A stretch of 40,043 bases of DNA from JAAFIP01 sp031428975 (GTDB taxonomy: Bacteria > Pseudomonadota > Gammaproteobacteria > Burkholderiales > Burkholderiaceae_C), in the NCBI GenBank assembly GCA_031428975.1, contig JANOYR010000256.1, forward strand, positions 1 through 40,043. The letters are read 5' to 3'. Position numbers and translations under genes: made by a program. Below are positions 24,376 to 30,764 of this stretch, one piece after another (the stretch's first letter is position 1; each line of letters opens with the position of its first letter). The notes under the pieces are model-generated. The model was given only the letters and a program-made list of their open reading frames with translations, was not told the DNA's origin and made no database searches.

Positions 24376-25458
24376 ATGGCTATCAATGTTTACACCGGAT
24401 TACAAGGCTCGGGCAAGTCTTACGAGGTTGTAAGTTCAGTTATTTTAACGGCTTTGGCCGCTGGTCGCCGTGTAGTCACTAACGTTGCTAATTTGCAGCT
24501 ACAAGCAATATATGACTACTGCGTCTTACACCATAAAGTCGAGCCTGCGGCCGTTGGCACAATCGTCCAGTTAAGCAATGACGATCTTCTAAAACCCAAT
24601 TTTTTTCCTGTAGAAGGTTCGTCACTGCCTTCTATCGTTCTCGCTGGTGATCTTGTTGTAATAGATGAATGCTGGCGCTGGTGGTCGGTAACAAACAAGC
24701 TGCCCCCTGCTCATATGACTTTTTTCCGCATGCATCGTCACTTTGCACATGCGGTTACTGGCGTAACTTGTGATCTTGTTCTAGTAGTACAGGATATAAC
24801 CGATTTAAACAAACAGTTGAAGGTAGTAGTAGAGAACGTCTACCGCATGACCAAGCATAAAGCGCTCGGTACAAACAAGCATTACAGGGTTGATGTCTAC
24901 CAAGGCCATAAGGTTCTACGCAACCCCACAATGTCATATCAAAAAAAATATGACCCTGCGATTTTTGAGCTTTACAAGTCATATTCGCAGTCAACAACTG
25001 CAGCGGGTTCTGAGCTCGTAATTGACAATCGCGCCAACATTTTTAAAGGCTCACTATTCAAGCTCATACTACCCATTTCTCTGTTAGTTGGCGGCTTTGC
25101 CTTTTACAACGTTTATCGTTTTTTTAATCCCAAAGTTGACAAACAAACAGAGACAAACAAACAAGCCAAAGGCAAGTCAACTGCTGGAACTCCCACGGCT
25201 GCAGTTACCCCTTTGTCTTCTTCTTCCTCCTTCACTGTTAGGCCTGAAAATAATGACTCCACTGAATGGAAAACCATCGGTTATTACAAGGTCGGCTCTG
25301 ACTTATACGTGACATTGGCCAACAACACCACACGCCGCATACTCGTTAATCCCACTGGTTTTTACCTTGATCGTCTCCGCGTAACGGGTCAATTGGATGG
25401 CAAGCAAGTAACAAACTATACTGGTGCCGCCGTTGACACACTGTTGCCAATAAAATGA
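24376..25458 (+). CDS. zot: Zonular occludens toxin-like assembly ATPase (pI-like)
   Basis: Zot/pI is the inner-membrane ATPase that drives extrusion of filamentous phage. Walker A is TGLQGSGKSYEVV (residues 6-18), Walker B is LVVIDECWRWW (about 93-103). A single membrane helix lies at about residues 230-250 (LFKLILPISLLVGGFAFYNV), and a periplasmic domain follows. At 360 residues it is typical. Its stop overlaps the secretin start (ATGA), coupling the inner and outer membrane parts of the export machine. Confidence 0.92.
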   Translation: MAINVYTGLQGSGKSYEVVSSVILTALAAGRRVVTNVANLQLQAIYDYCVLHHKVEPAAVGTIVQLSNDDLLKPNFFPVEGSSLPSIVLAGDLVVIDECWRWWSVTNKLPPAHMTFFRMHRHFAHAVTGVTCDLVLVVQDITDLNKQLKVVVENVYRMTKHKALGTNKHYRVDVYQGHKVLRNPTMSYQKKYDPAIFELYKSYSQSTTAAGSELVIDNRANIFKGSLFKLILPISLLVGGFAFYNVYRFFNPKVDKQTETNKQAKGKSTAGTPTAAVTPLSSSSSFTVRPENNDSTEWKTIGYYKVGSDLYVTLANNTTRRILVNPTGFYLDRLRVTGQLDGKQVTNYTGAAVDTLLPIK

Positions 25459-26774
25459 AAGCCTACCTATTTTCTCTATGTGTTTTGGCCTCTACATGCG
25501 CTATTGCACAGCCTGCAATTTCCCCCACTGTTCCACAGGTTGCCTTAGTCTTTGATCGTGTCCCCCTAGTAGATTTACTAAAGGTTGTTTACGGTGACGT
25601 GTTAAAAAAGAACTTCGTTATTCATAGCGATTTGTCATCTGAACAACGGGTTTTAAGCCTATCTATACTCCCTCCATTCGATAACAAAAAAGTAGATTCT
25701 CTAATAGTCGATATTCTTGAAACCCATGGCATTCGTTCACAGTCAAAATCAGGCTATACACTAATTAGCGCACTCCCTGTTTCAAAGCCTCTTGAGCCTC
25801 TGCTTTCTGTCTACCATTACAAAGCAAAATACCGAAGCGTTCAATATTTAATAGACAATACAAGCTCCCTATTCAAGGCTTCCCGCTTCACCACTCAACG
25901 CCAAATAGCCAACGTTGCTCCTGTATCCGCATCCCCCAATATTCCAACAAGCTCCGGCGCTCTAAGCCCGTCTCTCGCACCACAGCGCGACAGTGGTACT
26001 TCTGCCTATTCACTCCTCGATAAATCAGACATTGATTCTTTCCTTTTCGAAGGTACGCCTTCTGACATTACAAAGCTTCGCGCCATACTTGAACAAATTG
26101 ACTTACCAACTGGAGAGGTCTTCGTAAAGGCAAGCGTCTATGAGTTCACCACAACGTCACAGGATTCAACGGCTTTTAGCCTCGCGCTAAGCCTCATTTC
26201 AAACAGGCTCGGCGTAAATTTAAAACAAGCTGTCAACGGTTCTTCTTTTAGTTTCAAGTCAGGCGATATTGACGCTGTTTTTAGTGCCCTCTCAACCGAC
26301 GTTCGTTTTAAGACATTGAGTAACCCAAGTGTGAGAGTAAAAAGCGGTTCAACTGCAAAATTCAGCGTAGGTTCTGACGTTCCCGTGTTAGGTTCAATAC
26401 AGTTAGATAAAAATGGTACTCCGCTCCAATCAATTGATTACCGTAGCTCAGGTTCTATTTTTCAGGTTACCCCTACGGTCAGGGATGCATCTATTGATCT
26501 TGCTCTAAGTCAACAACTAAGCACATTTGTAGCTACAACCACAGGCGTAAATAACTCGCCCACACTCATAAAACGCGATATCACTACTTCAATCTCTGCG
26601 CAAGATGGTGATGTCATTGTCTTGGGTGGCCTTGATGATCAAAAGAGCACGGTCGATAAAAATGGTTTATCTTTTCTCCCCAATTTTTTTCACGCGAAGT
26701 CGTCCAGTTCGTCCAATACTCAAATACTGCTTGTCTTACAGGTGCGCAAGATTCCCGTGGTAACAGGTCTATGA
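25455..26774 (+). CDS. Phage-encoded secretin (pIV-like)
   Basis: A 439-residue outer-membrane secretin with a signal peptide (MKAYLFSLCVLASTCAIA). An N0-like domain follows (LVFDRVPLVDLLKVVYGDVL). The C-terminal secretin domain (about residues 260-435) shows RVKSGSTAKFSVGSDVPVLG, IFQVTPTV and the closing motif DGDVIVLGGLDDQKS. It forms the gate through which the virion leaves. Many filamentous phages lack this gene and borrow a host secretin; having it suggests independence from host type II secretion. It overlaps zot at one end and a small gene at the other. Confidence 0.9.
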   Translation: MKAYLFSLCVLASTCAIAQPAISPTVPQVALVFDRVPLVDLLKVVYGDVLKKNFVIHSDLSSEQRVLSLSILPPFDNKKVDSLIVDILETHGIRSQSKSGYTLISALPVSKPLEPLLSVYHYKAKYRSVQYLIDNTSSLFKASRFTTQRQIANVAPVSASPNIPTSSGALSPSLAPQRDSGTSAYSLLDKSDIDSFLFEGTPSDITKLRAILEQIDLPTGEVFVKASVYEFTTTSQDSTAFSLALSLISNRLGVNLKQAVNGSSFSFKSGDIDAVFSALSTDVRFKTLSNPSVRVKSGSTAKFSVGSDVPVLGSIQLDKNGTPLQSIDYRSSGSIFQVTPTVRDASIDLALSQQLSTFVATTTGVNNSPTLIKRDITTSISAQDGDVIVLGGLDDQKSTVDKNGLSFLPNFFHAKSSSSSNTQILLVLQVRKIPVVTGL

Positions 26775-26989
26775 GCGCTGCTGCCTCTCCCACGTCTTGC
26801 CGCGTACCCTGTGACAGTTCTTTAGCTGCTGCCTTGCCCATGCCCTGCGGGCTCTCCTCAAGTGCTGTCTATGCCTCGGGTGCTGCTTTCCCAAGCGATA
26901 ACCTTTCCACCGCTCTAAAAAACATGTATCTGAAGGCTGCTGAGTCCGTCCGCTCGCAGCGAAGCGAGAACGGCGGCGAAGCCGCCTAA
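26771..26989 (+). CDS. Small phage protein of unknown function
   Basis: A 72-residue open frame starting at the ATGA overlap with the secretin stop. The middle is Ser/Ala/Cys-rich (AAASPTSCRVPCDSSLAAAL), the end charged (SQRSENGGEAA). The last codons coincide with two DNA hairpins, so this may be a short real gene or a chance frame at the edge of the intergenic region. No domain recognised. Confidence 0.4.
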   Translation: MSAAASPTSCRVPCDSSLAAALPMPCGLSSSAVYASGAAFPSDNLSTALKNMYLKAAESVRSQRSENGGEAA

Positions 26990-27079
26990 TTTATTTAATA
27001 GCCCACTTTAGAACACGCTAGGAATTCGCAAACCAAACACCCATAAAAAAACCCCCACGACACTGCAAATGTCTGGGGG
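26953..27079. other. Phage intergenic hairpin cluster (candidate origin / packaging signal)
   Basis: Three hairpins lie between the secretin operon and the replication gene. They are CTCGC/GCGAG (26953-26968), a perfect GGCGGC-GAA-GCCGCC (26972-26986), and CCCCCA(C)GACA paired with TGTCTGGGGG (27052-27079). The last is preceded by seven A, so on the minus strand it resembles an intrinsic terminator. In Ff phages the region between genes IV and II holds the packaging signal and both origins; the location here is the same. The exact nick site was not identified. Confidence 0.55.
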
Positions 27080-27111
27080 CGTGATCAGCTAACCAATTTG
27101 AGTAATAGCCA

Positions 27112-28017
27112 ATGGAACGAATTATAGACAATATCCGATATATAGGTGAAGTAATCCCACACTGTTGGGAATTAAGGACATTTGAAGTAAATGGCCATGT
27201 CGAGAAAACGATACGCCCTGTCATCGGTTGGACTGAGGACGGTCAACACCTTCCCGACAATTTCAACCCTGACGGCTACCTAAATGCTTTTGGCCAACTT
27301 GAACCATGGCCTGAGGAACGGCCTCAGGACATAGCTGCAGCTAAATATAAAAGGCTTCAAAAGAGCGCTGCTAGGGCTAAGGTCATGTGTCGTCGCATTA
27401 TCAAATCAGAGGGCTTCAATGAGCTTTTAACCCTTACCTACAAGGAGAACATGCTAGACCGTGATATCTGCAAAAAGCACTTTAAAGAGTGGGTAAGGCG
27501 CATGAAAAAGGCTCTTGGTAATTTCCGTTACTGTGCCAGTTTTGAGCGTCAGGAACGTGGCGCAATGCATGTGCACCTTGCTACCCACAAATTAGCTGAG
27601 CATGGCCTCTATAAAGGCGTAAAGGTTAAGACCTTCGAACTAGGTACACGCATTTGGCGCGACATAGTAAAAACTGGCGGCCTTTGCTATGTAGGCGGTA
27701 AGAAAAACAACGGTAAAACCCGCCGTAACCTCTCTAACGCGAAAATGGCCGCCTACGTATCAAAGTACATCCTAAAAGACTTTGAAGATGCCCCTGAGGA
27801 GTCCAATAGGTATTCCCGAAGCAATGGCGTAAATATACCTAAAAGCACGGTGATACGCTTTACCAATATGTCAATGGCTGACGTGATCAGCTTAGCCTTT
27901 GAAGTTCGTGATGGTGACGTTATGGTCAGTCATTGGTTAGGTAAGTACGGCGATTGTTGGGGACTCGATACAGAGCCCGATAGGCGCATCATTACACGTA
28001 ACGGTCTGCCAAGCTGA
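27112..28017 (+). CDS. Rolling-circle replication initiator (pII-like, HUH endonuclease)
   Basis: A 301-residue replication protein. Motif 1 is LLTLTYKEN (about residues 103-111). Motif 2 is the HUH in GAMHVHLATH (about 147-156). Motif 3 is AAYVSKYILKDF (about 221-232), where one of the two tyrosines should nick and bind the viral strand. The arrangement fits G2P/ORF2-type initiators of inoviruses. It stands directly after the hairpin-rich intergenic region, where its origin should be. The Shine-Dalgarno is weak (GAG). Confidence 0.85.
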   Translation: MERIIDNIRYIGEVIPHCWELRTFEVNGHVEKTIRPVIGWTEDGQHLPDNFNPDGYLNAFGQLEPWPEERPQDIAAAKYKRLQKSAARAKVMCRRIIKSEGFNELLTLTYKENMLDRDICKKHFKEWVRRMKKALGNFRYCASFERQERGAMHVHLATHKLAEHGLYKGVKVKTFELGTRIWRDIVKTGGLCYVGGKKNNGKTRRNLSNAKMAAYVSKYILKDFEDAPEESNRYSRSNGVNIPKSTVIRFTNMSMADVISLAFEVRDGDVMVSHWLGKYGDCWGLDTEPDRRIITRNGLPS

Positions 28018-28018
28018 T

Positions 28019-28210
28019 ATGAGACAGATACACGATACCCTTGCCGCCCGCGTCGCGGCCTACCGTGCACGCCATGATTTAGTTACTTTAAGCGTTGATA
28101 TCCCTCGCGAATTAAGTCAACGTTTTTACGAATTCTTACGTTTTAAAAACCAAACAAAAGCCGAAACAATCGTTAAGCTACTAGAGGGGCAACTGCTGCG
28201 AAAAAGATAG
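28019..28210 (+). CDS. Ribbon-helix-helix-like small protein
   Basis: A 63-residue protein with a pattern typical of the ribbon-helix-helix DNA-binding fold: a beta strand (LVTLSVDIP) followed by two helices (RELSQRFYEFLRFK, TKAETIVKLLEGQL). It starts 1 nt after the replication gene and ends 1 nt before the recombinase. It could control copy number, the recombinase gene, or act as a directionality factor for excision; none of these is shown by sequence. Confidence 0.62.
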   Translation: MRQIHDTLAARVAAYRARHDLVTLSVDIPRELSQRFYEFLRFKNQTKAETIVKLLEGQLLRKR

Positions 28211-28211
28211 T

Positions 28212-28799
28212 ATGCGATATGGCTACGCTAGGGTTTCAACTCGTGATCAAAACACTTTGTTACAAAAAAAGGCACTGCTGCAAAGCGGCTGCGATTTAGT
28301 CATCGAAGAAAAAGCAAGCGGCGCGAAAACTCGCCCACGTCTCGAACTGCTTTTAAAAAGGCTTCAAGCGGGGGATACTTTGGTAGTCCATAAAATCGAC
28401 CGTCTCGCCCGTTCAATGCTTCATTTTGTCGCTGTTTTTGAAAACCTCCGTATTCGCAAAATCCACTTTCAAAGTCTCACAGAGAACATAGACACTACAA
28501 GCCCACAGGGTAGGGCATTCGTTCACATCTTGGCCGCATTTGCTGAGCTAGAGCGCGACATGATAAGAGAACGTTGTTATGCTGGCCAATTGGCTGCTAT
28601 GGCTCGGGGTCAAAAATGGGGCGCTTATCCGTTTTTTGATGCCGATGATTCAAAAATGATAGCTGTAGCTTGGCGAAGTGGTTGGTATGATCAAAAAACA
28701 ATTGCTATGGTTTTTGATAAAAACGTTGCAACGGTACGTGACGCTATCCATCGCCATGAAAAACGTGGCCGATATGCAACGCTTAAATTACAAAGGTAA
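28212..28799 (+). CDS. Small serine recombinase (resolvase/invertase type), probable phage integrase
   Basis: A 195-residue serine recombinase. The nucleophile Ser9 is in YARVSTRDQ, and the conserved arginines appear in VVHKIDRLARS (about residues 59-69) and AELERDMIRERCYAG (about 118-132). A short C-terminal helix-turn-helix follows (DQKTIAMVFDKNVATVRDAI). The last codons (KLQR-stop) overlap the attachment core; in the circular phage they would read KLQH-stop, so length is unchanged. A resolvase-type integrase is known for Ralstonia RSM-type filamentous phages; most others use tyrosine recombinases or host XerCD. Confidence 0.9.
   Translation: MRYGYARVSTRDQNTLLQKKALLQSGCDLVIEEKASGAKTRPRLELLLKRLQAGDTLVVHKIDRLARSMLHFVAVFENLRIRKIHFQSLTENIDTTSPQGRAFVHILAAFAELERDMIRERCYAGQLAAMARGQKWGAYPFFDADDSKMIAVAWRSGWYDQKTIAMVFDKNVATVRDAIHRHEKRGRYATLKLQR
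28784..28793. other. Candidate attR core
   Basis: TAAATTACAA, identical to 19888-19897, in the last codons of the recombinase gene and 15 nt before the hrcA start. Joining the flanks would give a host nadK-hrcA intergenic region of only 28 bp. Confidence 0.7.
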
Positions 28800-28808
28800 A
28801 ATGCCCCT

Positions 28809-29813
28809 ATGCTCGAAGACCGTGCAAAGTTGTTGTTAAAAGCCTTAGTGGAGCGCTACATCGCAGATGGGCAGCCCGTGGGTTCGCGCACGCTTTCAAG
28901 AGCCTCTGGGCTAGAATTATCTCCCGCTACGATTCGCAACGTGATGAGTGATCTGGAGGATTTGGGTTTAATTACCAGTCCCCACACCTCAGCAGGACGC
29001 ATACCGACAGCGCAGGGATACCGATTGTTCGTCGACACCATGCTTACAGTGCGTCGGCAAGAGCTGCCTACGCACACTTTAGCGGCAGACCAGCCGCAAA
29101 AAGTTATTGCAAACGCAGCTAACCTTTTGTCAAGTTTGTCGCAGTTTGTCGGTGTTGTGGTGGCGCCGCGCAGGAGCTCGGTTTTTCGACATATCGAATT
29201 CATGCGCCTGTCGGATAAGCGTGTTTTACTTATTATTGTGGCGCCTGACGGTGATGTTCAAAACCGCGTGATATTCACTGAAACTGATTTCAGCCCTAAC
29301 CAACTTGTTGAGGCGGGAAACTACGTCAATAGCCATTTTGCTGGTTTAGCCATAGAACAAGTGCGCGAGCGTTTGAAGCTTGAGGTGGAGCAACTTCGTT
29401 CTGAAATTGCCGTGCTCATGCAAGCTGCCGTGCATGTGGGGTCGCAGGCGATGTTGCAAACAGCAGACGAAGTGGTCATCTCTGGTGAGCGCAATTTGCT
29501 GGCAGTATCTGATTTTTCTACCGACATGGGGCAATTGCGGCGTGCATTTGACCTTTTTGAACAAAAAACACAGCTAATGCGGCTTTTAGATGTTTCCAGT
29601 CAAGCAGACGGCGTGCGTATTTTTATTGGTGGAGAAAGCCAAGTGATTCCAGTATCTGAGCTGTCGGTGGTCAGTGCGCCATACGAGGTCGATGGGCAAG
29701 TGGTGGGTACTTTGGGTGTTATTGGTCCCACGCGCATGGCATATGACCGCATGATTCAAATTGTAGACATTACTTCTAAATTAGTCAGCAATGCTTTAAG
29801 CCATAACCGGTGA
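28809..29813 (+). CDS. hrcA: Heat-inducible transcription repressor HrcA
   Basis: HrcA represses chaperone operons such as groESL by binding CIRCE operators. The 334-residue protein has the N-terminal winged helix (ERYIADGQPVGSRTLS, LSPATIRNVMSDLEDLG) and the conserved SPHTSAGRIPTAQGYR. The central and C-terminal domains are complete. The start at 28809 matches the family N-terminus MLEDRAKLLLKALVERY; AAAGG lies 12 nt upstream. TAAAAT at 28797-28802 could be a -10 element whose -35 would now be phage sequence. The gene runs away from the prophage. Confidence 0.96.
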   Translation: MLEDRAKLLLKALVERYIADGQPVGSRTLSRASGLELSPATIRNVMSDLEDLGLITSPHTSAGRIPTAQGYRLFVDTMLTVRRQELPTHTLAADQPQKVIANAANLLSSLSQFVGVVVAPRRSSVFRHIEFMRLSDKRVLLIIVAPDGDVQNRVIFTETDFSPNQLVEAGNYVNSHFAGLAIEQVRERLKLEVEQLRSEIAVLMQAAVHVGSQAMLQTADEVVISGERNLLAVSDFSTDMGQLRRAFDLFEQKTQLMRLLDVSSQADGVRIFIGGESQVIPVSELSVVSAPYEVDGQVVGTLGVIGPTRMAYDRMIQIVDITSKLVSNALSHNR

Positions 29814-29850
29814 TTGCTCCACTACAATACAGTTTGTTATCGCATGTACA

Positions 29851-29927
29851 GGGTCGTTAGCTCAGTTGGTTAGAGCAGAGGACTCATAATCCTTTGGTCG
29901 TAGGTTCAAGTCCTACACGACCCACCA
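29851..29927 (+). tRNA. tRNA-Met (anticodon CAU)
   Basis: A 77-nt cloverleaf with encoded CCA: acceptor GGGTCGT pairs with ACGACCC, the anticodon loop is CTCATAA and the T-loop GGTTCAAGTCC. Most likely elongator methionine tRNA; a lysidine-modified Ile2 tRNA also has CAU and cannot be fully excluded by eye. Confidence 0.85.
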
Positions 29928-29934
29928 CCTTACA

Positions 29935-29943
29935 TGCTATAAT
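29935..29943 (+). promoter_or_regulatory. Extended -10 promoter for tRNA-Arg
   Basis: TGCTATAAT is an exact TGn extended -10. Its predicted start point lies about 4 nt before tRNA-Arg. The -35 position would fall in the tRNA-Met 3' end and is weak, so readthrough from tRNA-Met is also possible. Confidence 0.5.
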
Positions 29944-29953
29944 ACAAAGCTTC

Positions 29954-30030
29954 GCGGCTGTAGCTCAGTTGGATAGAGTATCTGGCTACGAACCAGAGGG
30001 TCGTGGGTTCAATTCCTGCCAGCCGCACCA
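29954..30030 (+). tRNA. tRNA-Arg (anticodon ACG)
   Basis: A 77-nt cloverleaf with encoded CCA: acceptor GCGGCTG pairs with CAGCCGC, anticodon loop CTACGAA. It reads CGU (and CGC/CGA after A-to-I editing). Confidence 0.94.
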
Positions 30031-30054
30031 CAATTTAATCGTTGTAAACAACAA

Positions 30055-30085
30055 AAGCTCGTAACGCAAGTTGCGGGCTTTTTTT
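30055..30085 (+). terminator. Intrinsic terminator after the tRNA pair
   Basis: AAGCTCGTAAC pairs with GTTGCGGGCTT (G-T wobbles) around a GCAA tetraloop, and seven T follow. Confidence 0.85.
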
Positions 30086-30165
30086 GTGACTTTTTTTACA
30101 AATTTGTTTTGTAAATTTACTTGGCTGATGCGCTGCTTTTGCGCAATTCAATTTGCGGGGTGCAC

Positions 30166-30723
30166 ATGAGTAAGGCCTTTACCAAGGAAGACGACTCTGA
30201 AGGGGATGCAGATGATTTTGGTTTGCCCGCCATACCACTAGGCACCAAGAACTACATCACTCCTGCGGGGTATGCACGTTTGCGGGCCGAGCTATTAGAT
30301 CTGATAGACAACGAGCGGCCCAAAATCGTCGAGTCAGTCCACTGGGCCGCTAAAAATGGCGATCGATCTGAAAACGGCGATTATCTCTACGGAAAAAAAC
30401 GCCTGCGTGAGATTGACAAACGCATGCGCTTCTTGGGAAAACGCTTAGAGATAGCCCAAATCGTAGAGCCCAGTGTGCACGGCAATTCCAGACAGGTATT
30501 TTTTGGTGCAACTGTCACGTATGCTGACACGCAAGGCATAGAGCGAACAATCACTATTTTGGGTATTGACGAAGCAGACAGCAGCCAATGCCAGGTCAGC
30601 TGGATAGCGCCAGTGTCGCGCGCTCTGCTCAAGTCGCACATAGGAGATGTTGTCAAGCTGGTTACTCCGTCTGGGGTGCAAGAGCTGGAAGTGTTGGATG
30701 TAAGCTACCCCAGCCCGGCTTAG
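30166..30723 (+). CDS. greB: Transcription elongation factor GreB
   Basis: GreB stimulates transcript cleavage in backtracked RNA polymerase. The 185-residue protein has an N-terminal coiled coil (YARLRAELLDLIDNERPKIV, AAKNGDRSENGDYLYGKKRL) with the acidic residues at the tip, and a C-terminal FKBP-like domain (GDVVKLVTPSGVQELEVLDVSY). The start at 30166 was chosen because GGGG lies 5 nt upstream. Glutamate and aspartate in NGDRSENGDY match the Gre catalytic tip. GreB rather than GreA is suggested by the basic KRLREIDKRMRFLGKRLE stretch. It converges on spoT. Confidence 0.93.
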   Translation: MSKAFTKEDDSEGDADDFGLPAIPLGTKNYITPAGYARLRAELLDLIDNERPKIVESVHWAAKNGDRSENGDYLYGKKRLREIDKRMRFLGKRLEIAQIVEPSVHGNSRQVFFGATVTYADTQGIERTITILGIDEADSSQCQVSWIAPVSRALLKSHIGDVVKLVTPSGVQELEVLDVSYPSPA

Positions 30724-30764
30724 TGGGGTTGCTGTTAAGCTAGCTTAATAGCTGTATTCGTCGT

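Larger units (their letters stand above)
19888..28793. mobile_element. Integrated filamentous phage (inovirus) prophage, about 8.9 kb
   Basis: The unit contains, in order: repressor and DUF2726 gene (minus), then on plus an ssDNA-binding-like protein, small coat proteins, pIII-, pVI-, Zot/pI- and secretin/pIV-like proteins, an intergenic hairpin region, HUH replication protein, ribbon-helix-helix protein and serine recombinase. Each end has taaattacaa. The host genes on either side, nadK and hrcA, are normally divergent neighbours in Burkholderiales. The phage genes use more A/T-ending codons than the host genes. All expected modules seem intact, so it may be able to form particles. Confidence 0.93.

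Noticed and set aside
19888..28793. XerCD/dif-type integration
   Set aside because: No dif-like 28-bp sequence is seen at the ends and the phage carries its own serine recombinase.
29851..30030. The tRNA-Met/tRNA-Arg pair as the phage attachment site
   Set aside because: Both tRNAs are intact, lie about 1 kb beyond the prophage end, past hrcA, and no tRNA fragment is found at 19888.
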